Shown here piece by piece: positions 43,940 through 53,806 of a stretch of DNA of 64,000 bases. Each line of letters begins with the position of its first letter. Position 1 is the stretch's first letter. A model generated the notes under the pieces. The model saw only the letters and a program-made list of their open reading frames with translations. It was not told where the DNA came from and ran no database searches. Both the position numbers and the translations under genes were made by a program. Where the stretch lies: positions 398,996-462,995 of the forward strand of contig JAZKBU010000001.1 in the NCBI GenBank assembly GCA_040388375.1. Reading direction: 5' to 3'. This DNA comes from Bacteroidota bacterium. GTDB lineage: Bacteria > Bacteroidota > Bacteroidia > UKL13-3.

Positions 43940-44356
43940 ATGAAAGGCTTTAAACTGATTACCGCTGACCAACAGGAAATACATTTTGAATATTACTTAA
44001 CCGAAGCTCCAGTAACGGTCCAGGCTTTTCATACCCTATTACCTTTTACCAAAACTTTTTACCATGCCCGTGTATCGGGTCAGGAAATATGGATAGACAA
44101 TGTGCCTCCTTTGGATATTATACAAGAAAATGCCTCGGTTTTTACGGAAGCCGGTGAAGTGGTTTTTGGACCTGCTAAACCCACCCGAACAAAAACGGCC
44201 AACTGCTTTGGCATTTATTATGGCGAAGGCAAAGGACTGGACGCTGCCAATATTTTTGCCAAAGTGGTGGCGGCTGATTTTCAAAAATTACAGGAATTGG
44301 GCGATAGCATCTGGAAAAACGGCTCTCAGGATTTGTTGATTGATACATGGAATTAA
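43940..44356 (+). CDS. Cyclophilin-like fold protein (DUF3830-like)
   Basis: 138 residues from MKGFKLITADQQ. The pattern 'HARVSGQEIWIDNVPPLDIIQENASVFTEAGEVVF' (split) and 'NCFGIYYGEGKGLDAANIFAKV' recalls the cyclophilin-like DUF3830/TM1367 type, in which the beta-barrel lacks peptidyl-prolyl isomerase residues. Function is not established. It lies 89 bases upstream of udk on the same strand. Confidence 0.72.
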   Translation: MKGFKLITADQQEIHFEYYLTEAPVTVQAFHTLLPFTKTFYHARVSGQEIWIDNVPPLDIIQENASVFTEAGEVVFGPAKPTRTKTANCFGIYYGEGKGLDAANIFAKVVAADFQKLQELGDSIWKNGSQDLLIDTWN

Positions 44357-44444
44357 GCACTTAATAGTTTCCCTGTAACAGCTATTACCCATTCATTTTT
44401 AAATTTTATTTACTGCATGTATTGTACTATTTTGCAGCCCGATT

Positions 44445-45077
44445 ATGCATAAGCAAAAACCTTATTTAGTTGGTATTACAGGCGGTAGTGCTATGGGTAA
44501 AACCTATTTTTTAAAATCGCTCAAAAAATTATTTCCCGCTAACGAGGTATGTGTGGTTAGCCAGGATAATTACTACAAACTGGTTTACGAACACCCCAAA
44601 GATGAGCAAGGTGAAACCAATTACGACTTACCTGATTGCATAGATTTAGACGATTTTGCCAACGATTTACGTAAACTGCATAACAACGAAACCATATACC
44701 GCCACGAGTATTTGTTTCAGCACGAAAACCAACAAGGCCCTTTATTGGAATTTAAACCTGCTCCCATTATAGTATGCGAAGGCTTGTTTATTTTTTATGC
44801 GGAGAACATCAGCAAACAGTTTGACTTAAAAATATATATACAAGCGGAGGAAAGTGTAGCTTTAAAACGCAGGTTAAAACGCGATATAGCAGAGCGTAAT
44901 ATTCCGGAAGATTTTGTGCTGTACCAATGGAAAAACCACGTAATGCCTGCTTACCAAAAATACCTGCTGCCATTTATGGCCAATGCCGATATTATTATTA
45001 ATAACAATACGCATTTTGAAAACAGCTTAACCATGCTGGCTAACCATTTTAAACAAATAATTGCGGATAGTAAATAG
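44445..45077 (+). CDS. udk: Uridine kinase family NTPase
   Basis: 210 residues. Phosphorylates uridine/cytidine in pyrimidine salvage. The P-loop is GGSAMGKT (13-20), followed by 'VVSQDNYYKLV', 'NYDLPDCIDLDDF' and 'APIIVCEGLFIF', the usual uridine-kinase sequence. The substitution of Met at the fifth loop position is slightly unusual. It is convergent with exbD, 15 bases away. Confidence 0.88.
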   Translation: MHKQKPYLVGITGGSAMGKTYFLKSLKKLFPANEVCVVSQDNYYKLVYEHPKDEQGETNYDLPDCIDLDDFANDLRKLHNNETIYRHEYLFQHENQQGPLLEFKPAPIIVCEGLFIFYAENISKQFDLKIYIQAEESVALKRRLKRDIAERNIPEDFVLYQWKNHVMPAYQKYLLPFMANADIIINNNTHFENSLTMLANHFKQIIADSK

Positions 45078-45092
45078 GGTTTAAAAAGGCGT

Positions 45093-45494
45093 TTATTGTG
45101 CGCCTACCTGCGTAGCCATTACCACCCTAATTTTTAAGCGGGTACCAATAGAAAGTATATCAACCAAATCCTGAATATTTAACTTGGCATCCATACGCAA
45201 AACAATAGTCGGATCTTGAATGCCGGCTGTTTTTTCTTTAATTACCTGTTCCAAATTAGCCGGGTCTATTTGCTCATGTTCAAAATAATATTCTTTGCTT
45301 TCCTTAACGGTTAAAGCAAATTGTTTTTTATTTAAGGTCTGGCTTTTTTCTCCTTTAGGTAATAATACCTTTATTACATTTGGGTTAGCAATGGTTGATA
45401 TAATTAAAAAGAAAAGCAACAGGAAAAACATAATATCGTTTAACGATGATGTTGATACCTCTGCCTCAAAACGTTTTCTTCTGCGTAATTTCAT
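45093..45494 (-). CDS. exbD: ExbD/TolR-type energy-transducing protein
   Basis: 133 residues: cytoplasmic RRRKRFEAEV, one membrane helix (about 21-39, IMFFLLLFFLIISTI) containing the 'LNDIMFFLL' region with the conserved membrane Asp, and a periplasmic domain. ExbD works with ExbB to power TonB from the proton gradient. It begins 24 bases after exbB on the same strand. It could also serve a Tol- or gliding-type motor; the TonB role is the default. Confidence 0.9.
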   Translation of the reverse strand: MKLRRRKRFEAEVSTSSLNDIMFFLLLFFLIISTIANPNVIKVLLPKGEKSQTLNKKQFALTVKESKEYYFEHEQIDPANLEQVIKEKTAGIQDPTIVLRMDAKLNIQDLVDILSIGTRLKIRVVMATQVGAQ

Positions 45495-45518
45495 AATCGT
45501 TTATTGCTTTATTACTGA

Positions 45519-46145
45519 TTAGCTGTCTAAAATATCAATAAAGTCAATGGCGGTAGCTTCTAACTTAGCATTAAATTTATCAATCATACTGTTTAATAAA
45601 TGGTAACCTGTATAAGCTATTACCCCTACTATTAAACCTGAACCTGAAGTAATCATTTTTTCGTACAAACCACCGGCTATAATACCTATACTGATATTAT
45701 CGCTAACTGATATGTTATAAAATATTTTAATAATACCGGCAATGGTTCCAATAAAACCAAGCATAGGCGCTATACCTGCTATAATACCTAACCAGTTTAG
45801 GTTTTTTTCTAAAATACCTGTTTCTAAACTGGCAGTACTTTCCATACTGCTTTCAATTTCGTTAATGGGTTTACCTATACGCATGACCCCTTTTTCAATT
45901 ACACGGCTAATGGGTGAGTTTACTCTTTGGCAAAATGCACGGGCTGCTTTTAAATCGCCTTTGGCTAATAAATCTTTTAAATTATTTAAAAAATTGGCTT
46001 CCATTTTCGATGCATTCCTGATATAAATAAAACGCTCAATCATAATATAAATAGTAATTACTGAAAGCAATCCTATTGGAATCATAACTGCACCACCTTT
46101 AAAAATGAGCTCTAAAAAATTTAAGCCTTGTTGTGTATTTTCCAT
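45519..46145 (-). CDS. exbB: ExbB/MotA/TolQ-type proton channel protein
   Basis: 208 residues with three membrane helices (about 18-36, 114-138, 160-182). 'GIIAGIAPMLGFIGTIAGIIKIF' (split) is the conserved MotA/TolQ/ExbB core lining the proton path. It is the first gene of the exbBD pair. Upstream, 46146-46618 is a gap in which only the divergent secDF promoter is recognised. Confidence 0.92.
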   Translation of the reverse strand: MENTQQGLNFLELIFKGGAVMIPIGLLSVITIYIMIERFIYIRNASKMEANFLNNLKDLLAKGDLKAARAFCQRVNSPISRVIEKGVMRIGKPINEIESSMESTASLETGILEKNLNWLGIIAGIAPMLGFIGTIAGIIKIFYNISVSDNISIGIIAGGLYEKMITSGSGLIVGVIAYTGYHLLNSMIDKFNAKLEATAIDFIDILDS

Positions 46146-46476
46146 GTGTATTTATTTAAAATATTGAATAAAACGAAAGTATAGGCTGTTTGGTGCTTTC
46201 AATTGTGCAGTTATAAACAGTATGTATAAATAATCGGCTGCATTAGCCAAAAGTGTTCACATAAATGAGCAAATGAAAACGGAAAAAACGGGTACGCTTT
46301 GCTGCTGAAAATACCTTCCTGAAAACAAATGACTGTTTTAAAATGTGTTGGTCCGCCAAAAGCAGGTTTACAGCCAGTAATTTAATTGCTGTTTTTTGCC
46401 TGTTTTGTTACTTTTAAATACTTCAAATAAAATCAATCAATTAGCTAACAGGCTAATTACTAGTGGTTTTAAAAAC

Positions 46477-46507
46477 TTTGCTTTTAAGTAGTCAAAACAT
46501 ATATTTG
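46477..46507 (+). promoter_or_regulatory. Bacteroidota-type promoter of secDF
   Basis: TTTG (46477-46480), 19 bases, then TATATTTG (46500-46507), an exact match to the TTTG-N19-TAnnTTTG consensus for the Bacteroidota housekeeping sigma factor. Predicted transcription start near 46514 gives a leader of about 105 bases before the secDF ATG. Nothing else was recognised in the 473-base gap. Confidence 0.75.
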
Positions 46508-46618
46508 CGCTCCTTTGTAAAATTAGCAGAAATGTACATATTGCCGAGGTAAAATGTTAAACGGGTATTATGTTTAACACCATAAAAAGTACAACAAAAT
46601 AGAATACATACATACAAA

Positions 46619-49564
46619 ATGAAAATTAAAGGAGCAGTAAAGTTTTTTACCGTTGCGCTAGTGATAGTTTCCTTATTCCAACTATCATTTTCACTGGTAA
46701 CTTACCGAGTAGAGCAAAAAGCAAAGGCTTTTGCAAATGGTGATTTAGAAAAAGAAAGAGCCTACATTGATTCAGTTGGCCGCGAAGTGGTTTACAATAT
46801 TGGTATAAAAAAATATACCTACTTACAGTGTAAAGCACATGAGTTAAACCTTGGTTTGGACTTACAAGGCGGTATGAACGTAACTTTAGAGTTAAGTCAG
46901 GACGAGTTAATGAGAGGTTTGGCTAACAACAACCCGGATGCAAATTTTAACAAAGCCGTTAATATGGCCGCTGATGCAAGCAGAACAAGCCAAAAAGATT
47001 TTGTTACTTTATTTGGAGACGCTTACACTCAGGTTGACCCTAATGGTAGACTGGCTGCTATTTTCTCTAATGCAGGTAACCGCGATAAAATAAAATTAAC
47101 TTCATCAAACAGCGAAGTAATTAATTATTTAAAAGAAGAAGCCAATTTAGCTATTGAGCGCTCATTTAAAGTATTACGTACTCGTATTGACAAGTTTGGT
47201 GTAACCCAACCTAATATTCAAAAATTAGAAGGAACAGGTCGTATTGTTATTGAATTACCTGGTGTTGACAATCCTGCCCGTGTGCGCAAATTATTACAGG
47301 GAACAGCTAAGTTGGAGTTTTACCAAACTTACGACAACCCGCAAGCATACCAATTCTTATCATTAGCTAATGATGAATTGAAAAAAAGCAAATTGCCTGC
47401 TGATAGTACTAAAACAGCCACTGATACTGCAGCCGCTAAAAGCGCTTTAGCTGATATTGGTGGTACTACAACTAAAGCTGACAGCACTAAAGCCAATAAA
47501 AAAGATACTGCTGCTAACAAGCAAATGACTCCTGAGCAATACCAAAAAGAAAATCCTTTATTGGGTATGGTAACTCCGGTAATTGACGATAAAGGACAAT
47601 TACTACCTAATGGTTCATGGTGTGGTATCGCATTAATCCGCGATACAGCTAAAATTAATGCAATGTTGGCTATTCCTGCTGTTAAAGCTATTATTCCAAA
47701 CGATTTAGTATTTGCATGGGAATACAAAGCCATTGGCGAAAACGGTGCTGCTGTGCGTTTACACGCTTTAAAACGTGAGCGTAATGGCGAAGCCGCTATC
47801 AGTGGAGAGCACGTAATCAGAGCTAACCGCGATATTTCGCAAACTACCGGACAAGTAGAAGTAAATATGGCTATGGATGCTATAGGAACTACTGAATGGA
47901 AAAACTTAACCAAACAAAATATTGGTCACTCTATAGCTATTGTGCTTGATAATTTAGTTTACTCATCGCCTAACGTACAAAACGAAATTCCTAACGGAAG
48001 TTCAGTAATCAGCGGTGGTTTTTCTGATGAGGAAGCAATGGATTTATCGAACGTATTAAAAAGCGGTAAATTACCTGCTACTACCCGTATAGTGGAAGAG
48101 GCAGTAGTTGGACCAACTTTAGGAGCTGAAGCTATCAGCCAAGGTTTATGGAGTATGATTATAGGTACTATAGTTATTTTAGTATTTATGGTATTGTACT
48201 ACAACAACTCAGGTTACGTAGCGGATTTTGCAGTATTATTAAACGTATTCTTTATATTAGGTGTGTTGGCCTCAATGGGTGCAGCATTAACCTTACCGGG
48301 TATTGCAGGTATCGTATTAACCATTGGTATGGCGGTAGATGCAAACGTGTTGATTAACGAGCGTGTAAAAGATGAATTACATAACGCCCGTAATTTAAAA
48401 AATGCTATTGCTGACGGATATGCCCATGCAAGTTCTTCTATTATTGACTCTAACTTAACTACTTTATTGGCCGGATTTGTAATGTATGCATTCGGTACAG
48501 GTCCTGTTCAAGGTTTCGCTATCACTTTAATTATTGGTATCTTATCATCAATGTTTACTGCGGTATTGTTTACACGTGTTGTTACTGAGTGGTGGTTAGA
48601 TAAAGGTAAAGAAATTAAATATGCTACTGAGAAAACAATGAGAGCATTTAAAAATTTCCATTACGACTGGGTTGGTAACCGTAGAAAATTCTATATTTTC
48701 TCAGGTACTATTATTCTTTGTGGTTTTGTTTCTATGTTTACCAAAGGCTTTACTTTAGGTGTTGATTTCAGAGGTGGTTATACTTATATAGTACAATTAA
48801 GCAAACCGGTTGAAACCCCTCAGGCACAAGAAGCATTAGCGGCTGTATTTGGTACTTCACCTGAAATAAAAACATTTGGTACTAATAATAAAGTTAAAAT
48901 TACTACTACTTACCGTATTGATGATGTAACACCAACGGTAGGAGATGAAGTACAGGCTAAGTTAATAGAAGGTTTAAACAAAGTTGACGATAAAGCTGTT
49001 GTTTTAAGCTCAGCTAAAGTAGGGCCAACCGTTGCAAACGATGTAAAAACAGGTTCGTTCTGGGCAGTGCTTATTTCATTAGTTGGAATCGGGTTATACA
49101 TTTTGGTTCGTTTCCGTAAATGGCAATATACTTTAGGTGCAATTGTTGCATTAACGCATGACGTATTAATGATGTTAACTTTCTACTCTATTTTTGATGG
49201 TATTTTACCATTTGCTATGGAAGTTGATCAGAATTTTATTGCAGCTATATTAACCATTATCGGTTTCTCTATTAATGATACCGTGGTTGTATTTGACCGT
49301 ATTCGTGAGTTCTTAGCCATCCACAAACGTGAAGAAGACACCAAATCAATTATTAATAATGCATTGAATGATACTTTAAATAGAACCATTATTACTTCAT
49401 TAACTGTATTTATGGTAACTATGGTACTATTTATATTCGGTGGTGAAGTTATTAGAGGCTTTACTTTTGCTTTGTTAATAGGTATCGTATTTGGTACTTT
49501 CTCTTCATTGGCTATTGCAACGCCAATTGTAGTTGACTTTGACACCAAAAAAGTTAAAAAATAA
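46619..49564 (+). CDS. secDF: Protein translocase SecDF fusion
   Basis: 981 residues combining SecD and SecF, which use the proton gradient to pull proteins through SecYEG. The SecD part has 'NLGLDLQGGMNVTLEL', a large periplasmic domain and 'GMAVDANVLINERVKDEL'; the SecF part begins about residue 680 with 'FTLGVDFRGGYTY' and ends with 'SINDTVVVFDRIRE' and its helices. The periplasmic region holds an extra Thr/Lys/Ala-rich linker (about 262-300, DSTKTATDTAAAKSALADIG). A fused form is common in Bacteroidota. A promoter and a 17-bp terminator bound the gene. Confidence 0.97.
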   Translation: MKIKGAVKFFTVALVIVSLFQLSFSLVTYRVEQKAKAFANGDLEKERAYIDSVGREVVYNIGIKKYTYLQCKAHELNLGLDLQGGMNVTLELSQDELMRGLANNNPDANFNKAVNMAADASRTSQKDFVTLFGDAYTQVDPNGRLAAIFSNAGNRDKIKLTSSNSEVINYLKEEANLAIERSFKVLRTRIDKFGVTQPNIQKLEGTGRIVIELPGVDNPARVRKLLQGTAKLEFYQTYDNPQAYQFLSLANDELKKSKLPADSTKTATDTAAAKSALADIGGTTTKADSTKANKKDTAANKQMTPEQYQKENPLLGMVTPVIDDKGQLLPNGSWCGIALIRDTAKINAMLAIPAVKAIIPNDLVFAWEYKAIGENGAAVRLHALKRERNGEAAISGEHVIRANRDISQTTGQVEVNMAMDAIGTTEWKNLTKQNIGHSIAIVLDNLVYSSPNVQNEIPNGSSVISGGFSDEEAMDLSNVLKSGKLPATTRIVEEAVVGPTLGAEAISQGLWSMIIGTIVILVFMVLYYNNSGYVADFAVLLNVFFILGVLASMGAALTLPGIAGIVLTIGMAVDANVLINERVKDELHNARNLKNAIADGYAHASSSIIDSNLTTLLAGFVMYAFGTGPVQGFAITLIIGILSSMFTAVLFTRVVTEWWLDKGKEIKYATEKTMRAFKNFHYDWVGNRRKFYIFSGTIILCGFVSMFTKGFTLGVDFRGGYTYIVQLSKPVETPQAQEALAAVFGTSPEIKTFGTNNKVKITTTYRIDDVTPTVGDEVQAKLIEGLNKVDDKAVVLSSAKVGPTVANDVKTGSFWAVLISLVGIGLYILVRFRKWQYTLGAIVALTHDVLMMLTFYSIFDGILPFAMEVDQNFIAAILTIIGFSINDTVVVFDRIREFLAIHKREEDTKSIINNALNDTLNRTIITSLTVFMVTMVLFIFGGEVIRGFTFALLIGIVFGTFSSLAIATPIVVDFDTKKVKK

Positions 49565-49580
49565 TAAACGCATATAAATA

Positions 49581-49617
49581 AAAAAACCTCCAACAATTAA
49601 ATTGTTGGAGGTTTTTT
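49581..49617 (+). terminator. Intrinsic terminator of secDF
   Basis: AAAAAACCTCCAACAAT and its complement ATTGTTGGAGGTTTTTT form a perfect 17-bp stem around TAA, followed by T. It begins 17 bases after the secDF stop. Confidence 0.9.
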
Positions 49618-49692
49618 TATGGGTTATACTTTATAGAAATAAAAGCAATACAGGCCTTATACTTTGCTTATGTACTCTTTATTTGTTTTGTA

Positions 49693-50712
49693 TTAAACTG
49701 TTTTTGCAGGCTTTTTCTTTAAAGCCAGTATGGAGAAATCGGTATTCTCTTTTTTAATGGTATTGCTTAATTTTCCTAAGCCTGTAATTTCCATTTCTAC
49801 CACATCGCCATCTTGTAGCCATTGTGGCTTAAAGTTTTTATCGTTTAATAAACCTGTACCGTTTAGCTCTAAAAAGCATCCTGTACCTACGGTACCGCTT
49901 CCTATTACATCACCCGGTAGAATATCAACACCATAAGCGCAACGCTCTATTATCTCGGCAAATGTCCAGTCCATATCGCTTACATTGCCTTCACTTACCT
50001 GTACACCATTTACCCAGCATTTCATACCTAAGTTATAGGCATTACCTACATGGTTTGCTTTGGCCGGTACTTTAAATGGTTCTAACTCATCAGGTGTTAC
50101 AAAGTATGGCCCTATTACGGTTGAAAAATCTTTGCCTTTTGCCGGCCCTAGGTTTAACAACATTTCTTCCATTTGCAAGGTACGTGCACTCATGTCGTTC
50201 ATAATCATATAACCGGCTATGTATGCATCGGCCTCACTGGCTTTTATGTTGCGTCCTTTTTTACCAATAACAATAGCGGCTTCTAATTCAAAATCTAACT
50301 TTTGAAAATGATCAGGCATACATGGTATGTCGCCAGGACCCTGAATAGCATTGTGGTTGGTAAAATAAAATATCGGGTATTGATCAAACTCTTCAATCAT
50401 TGGCACACCACGGTTTCTGCGTGCTGCTGCCACATGCTGCCTAAATGCATAGCCATCTCTGCACGAGGTGGGTTGCGGAACGGGTGCTTCTAATTTTACA
50501 TCAGCTTCTAACACAAATGGTTTTTCTACTTTGCCTAATTTTATTTGGGCATCCCATTTTTTTGCTTTATCCATTACTTGCTCTCCGGCAAATAAAAACT
50601 TACGCATTTTATCGGGGAATGAAGCATCTAAATCTTTCAATGCCCATATTTTTCCATCGTGTATAATACCTAATTGGGTATTTTTCTGATGTGTGTAGGT
50701 AACTAATTTCAT
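49693..50712 (-). CDS. Fumarylacetoacetate hydrolase family protein
   Basis: 339 residues. The C-terminal catalytic domain has 'DFELEAAIVIGKKGRNI' (metal-binding Glu residues), 'GYMIMNDMSARTLQMEEM', 'GPAKGKDFSTVIGPYFVTPDEL' and 'DVIGSGTVGTGCFLELNG'. FAH enzymes cleave C-C bonds in beta-diketo acids and act last in tyrosine catabolism. The length and N-terminal half suit FAH-type proteins in Bacteroidota, but no hpd or hmgA gene lies nearby to fix the substrate. Confidence 0.88.
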   Translation of the reverse strand: MKLVTYTHQKNTQLGIIHDGKIWALKDLDASFPDKMRKFLFAGEQVMDKAKKWDAQIKLGKVEKPFVLEADVKLEAPVPQPTSCRDGYAFRQHVAAARRNRGVPMIEEFDQYPIFYFTNHNAIQGPGDIPCMPDHFQKLDFELEAAIVIGKKGRNIKASEADAYIAGYMIMNDMSARTLQMEEMLLNLGPAKGKDFSTVIGPYFVTPDELEPFKVPAKANHVGNAYNLGMKCWVNGVQVSEGNVSDMDWTFAEIIERCAYGVDILPGDVIGSGTVGTGCFLELNGTGLLNDKNFKPQWLQDGDVVEMEITGLGKLSNTIKKENTDFSILALKKKPAKTV

Positions 50713-50754
50713 ACTTTAATTTTTTAAAAAATATCGGGTCAAATATAGGTGTAT

Positions 50755-52107
50755 TTATCCTAATTGAATGCCTTTGAGTTTGCGGTAAAAACCAATGGCT
50801 GCATTATCTGTCATACCTGAAATAAACTCACCTATTTTCATGATACGTTCGTACAAATCGTGCGAGGGTATTTTGTTTTTACCTATAAATTGTTCGGGTA
50901 TTAACTCTATTACTTTTTGGCTTCGGTAATACTTAAGTGTTTTATCCTGTTGTGCCATGTAATGTTGGTTAACAGCTGAAATACATATATGCAATAGGCC
51001 GCTTATTACTTCAAAACCGGCTGCTTCTATTTCTATAACAATGCGGTTCTTATATACTTTTTCACGAGTAATGGTTTTTATTTTATCAATTAAATGGCTT
51101 TTACTGCTTAGCTTTATCAATGACTGGTTGAAGGTTCCATTTAAAATGGCTTCTTCGTTTTGCATAAATATTTGAGCCAGCTCATTGGTTAAATAATCAA
51201 TGGCGGAAGCACGCAGAAAACCCACCTGTCCTTCAAAGGTCATTTGCTCAAACTTATCCGCTTTATAGTTTTCTACAAAAGGTATAAGCAGTTCTTTAGC
51301 ATGGGCAAAATCTATCCATTTTAAATTTAAACCGTCTTCAAAATCAATAATGCTGTAGCATATATCGTCAGCGGCTTCTACTAAAAAGGCTAAGGGATGG
51401 CGGCACCAGTTTAAATGCCCGTCATTGCGGGTGTTTAACAAACCTAATTTGGTAGCTACATCTTCAAAATAGCTTGCTTCGCTTTGAAAAAAACCAAACT
51501 TTTTTTCATGTACCTGCTTATCGGCATAAACGGGTAAACTCTCTTTTGGGTATTTACTAAATGCTGCCAGGGTCGGATAGGTTAAACGCAAACCTTTATC
51601 GTTACCACTTGAATTGGTTACTACTTTAAATCCGTTGGCATTACCTTCAAAATTAATAAGGTCTTCCCATTTTTTATCATCGGCTATTGCTTGCTTCAAT
51701 GTTCCACCCTGCCCGTTTAAAAAGTATTCGCGTATAGCATCTTCACCACTATGCCCAAAAGGCGGATTGCCAATATCGTGTGCCAAGCAGGCGGCCGCTA
51801 CTATACAACCTATGTCGTAACTACTTAATGCGGTGTTTAACTCGGGGTATTTTAACAATAAAGCTTCTGCTACTTTCCTGCCTAAACTGCGCCCAACGCT
51901 GGAGGTTTCTAAACTATGGGTTAACCTGTTATGTACAAAATCGTTTTCGGGTAAGGGTATTACTTGTGTTTTATCCTGTAGTTTTCTAAATGGTTCTGAA
52001 AACACTACTCTGTCAAAATCGCGCTCAAACTCGGTTCGGCTTGTAGCGCCATCTTGTAAGGTTTGTTTGTATCTATATGGTTTTAATAATTGAAGCCAAT
52101 TCATCAT
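50755..52107 (-). CDS. dgt: dGTP triphosphohydrolase (dGTPase)
   Basis: About 450 residues from MMNWLQLLKPY; the longer frame would need a non-ATG start. HD-domain residues are in 'RLTHSLETSSVGRSLG' and 'CLAHDIGNPPFGHSGE' (HD near residue 110), with a later Asp in 'FLVEAADDICYSIIDFEDG'. The enzyme removes triphosphate from dGTP to give deoxyguanosine. Length is usual for the Dgt type. Confidence 0.93.
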   Translation of the reverse strand: MMNWLQLLKPYRYKQTLQDGATSRTEFERDFDRVVFSEPFRKLQDKTQVIPLPENDFVHNRLTHSLETSSVGRSLGRKVAEALLLKYPELNTALSSYDIGCIVAAACLAHDIGNPPFGHSGEDAIREYFLNGQGGTLKQAIADDKKWEDLINFEGNANGFKVVTNSSGNDKGLRLTYPTLAAFSKYPKESLPVYADKQVHEKKFGFFQSEASYFEDVATKLGLLNTRNDGHLNWCRHPLAFLVEAADDICYSIIDFEDGLNLKWIDFAHAKELLIPFVENYKADKFEQMTFEGQVGFLRASAIDYLTNELAQIFMQNEEAILNGTFNQSLIKLSSKSHLIDKIKTITREKVYKNRIVIEIEAAGFEVISGLLHICISAVNQHYMAQQDKTLKYYRSQKVIELIPEQFIGKNKIPSHDLYERIMKIGEFISGMTDNAAIGFYRKLKGIQLG

Positions 52108-52184
52108 AAGTAGGTGCAAATAAAATAACTACAACCTAGTTATTACTATGTGTTGGTAAAAATTATATAAGTATGCTTTATAAT

Positions 52185-52817
52185 TTAGGTTTGTACTATT
52201 AAAACCTTGTTTTCAGGAGCTATCGGGTAGGTTTTAAGGGTGCAATTGTTTTGTTTATTTTTATAAAAACTAAATAGGGTATTTAATTGAAGTAGCTGGT
52301 TTTTATTGTTACAAATAGCATTGATAATAATAGTTCCATTTGGACACATATTTAACAATTGCTCGTTAAATTCAATATTGAATACGTTCTCCACTACTTT
52401 ATTGTCTTCAAATAAATCAACAATAATTAAATCGAATGTTTCTGTAGCAGCTTTTTGTTGGGCGTAAACAAAGGCATCGGCTATTACTACATTTAAATGA
52501 CTGAACTGCTGTAAGCCAAAGTATTTATTGGCTATTTGTACCATTACTTCATCGTACTCAATGGCCGTAATATGGCTGTTGAGCTGTAGCTCATTTTTTA
52601 TAATATGTATTATACTGCCGCCTGCCAAGCCTAAGCATAGTATTTTTTGCGGAACTACTTTTTCTAATTGTAAATCGTTAAATATGGTTTTGAATAATTG
52701 GTGTAAGCCATCAAACGACTGATTGGCATTGCGTGTATTTACCACCAGCTTATCATGCAAGCGTATTACATTTATTTTGCCATTTTTGGCGCTGTCAAAG
52801 CTTTCTACTAATTGCAT
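52185..52817 (-). CDS. Spermidine synthase-like Rossmann methyltransferase-fold protein
   Basis: 210 residues. 'ILCLGLAGGSIIHIIKNELQLNSHITAIEYDE' (split, about 60-92) is the nucleotide-binding glycine loop with acidic ribose residue, and 'FDLIIVDLFEDNKVVENVF' the polyamine-synthase-like active-site loop. It lacks the full N-terminal strand domain of SpeE and is shorter, so a polyamine role is unproven. It is on the same strand as dgt but 66 bases beyond it in sequence. Confidence 0.8.
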   Translation of the reverse strand: MQLVESFDSAKNGKINVIRLHDKLVVNTRNANQSFDGLHQLFKTIFNDLQLEKVVPQKILCLGLAGGSIIHIIKNELQLNSHITAIEYDEVMVQIANKYFGLQQFSHLNVVIADAFVYAQQKAATETFDLIIVDLFEDNKVVENVFNIEFNEQLLNMCPNGTIIINAICNNKNQLLQLNTLFSFYKNKQNNCTLKTYPIAPENKVLIVQT

Positions 52818-52917
52818 GAGTCCGCAATTTTAAAGCAAGTTGGCAACAATTGAAACAATTATGTTTTTAGGTGCTATTCACATACTTTTGGATTCACTTA
52901 ATTGAAGCCTGTAATTT

Positions 52918-53793
52918 TTGAAAAAGTTTTTATTTAACATTTATGCTATTCCATTTTATGTATTGGGTATGTTACCATATCCTATACTTTATATGTTTAG
53001 TAATTTGCTGTACTATTTGGCTTTTTATGTAATAGGTTACCGCAAAAAGGTGGTGTATGGTAATATACGCAATGCTTTCCCCACTTATACGGAGCAGCAG
53101 GTTGAAACCATTGCTAAAAAATTCTATAAACATTTGTTCGATGTATTTCTAGAAACTTTTAAACTACTTACCTGCTCCGCAAAGGAGCTTTATAAAAAGG
53201 GCGTCTATCCTAATTTTGAGGTCATACAACCTTTTATAGATAAGAAACAAAGCTTTATTATTTTAACCGGCCATATGGGCAATTGGGAATGGTTACCCAG
53301 TATATGGCATCTGGAAAAAACGGTACAAATTTGTGGTATTTACCATAAGTTAAGCAGTCCGTTTTTTGAATGGCTTACTTTTAAAATGCGTACGCGTATG
53401 GGCGTACATTTGTTTACCATGGAAAATACTTTGCGCGAAATGGTTGCGCAACGCAATGAGTTTACGGCTACCGGTTTTATTGCTGACCAAACACCCAGCG
53501 CACAAAATGCGCATTGGCTTACTTTTTTAAACCAAGACACACCTGTTTTTATTGGTGCGGAAAAAATTGCCAAAAAATTTAAATACCCTGTAGTTTACTG
53601 CCATGTAACTAAACCTCGCAGGGGCTATTACGAGTGCCGATTGGAGGTATTATGTGACGATGCCAGTACTACTGACGATTTTTATGTGACGAATATTTTC
53701 CATAAAAAACTGGAAGAGGATATTATTCACCAACCTGAAATATGGCTATGGAGTCACAGGCGCTGGAAACACAAAAGACCTGCTAAAGATTAA
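52918..53793 (+). CDS. Lipid A biosynthesis-type acyltransferase (LpxL/HtrB-like)
   Basis: 291 residues starting at TTG: the codon two before it is a stop (TAA at 52912-52914), and the first ATG would remove the family-conserved N-terminal helix (KKFLFNIYAIPFYVLGMLP). The acyltransferase motif is 'TGHMGNWEWLPS' (HxxxxE). Further family phrases are 'YGNIRNAFP', 'GFIADQTPSAQN' and 'EDIIHQPEIWLWSHRRWKH'. It would add a secondary acyl chain to lipid A at the inner membrane. Confidence 0.9.
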   Translation: MKKFLFNIYAIPFYVLGMLPYPILYMFSNLLYYLAFYVIGYRKKVVYGNIRNAFPTYTEQQVETIAKKFYKHLFDVFLETFKLLTCSAKELYKKGVYPNFEVIQPFIDKKQSFIILTGHMGNWEWLPSIWHLEKTVQICGIYHKLSSPFFEWLTFKMRTRMGVHLFTMENTLREMVAQRNEFTATGFIADQTPSAQNAHWLTFLNQDTPVFIGAEKIAKKFKYPVVYCHVTKPRRGYYECRLEVLCDDASTTDDFYVTNIFHKKLEEDIIHQPEIWLWSHRRWKHKRPAKD

Positions 53794-53806
53794 CCCAAAG
53801 AATACA

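Noticed and set aside
47329-47913. A 194-codon frame opposite secDF
   Set aside because: Antisense to conserved SecD sequence; composition is that of a shadow.
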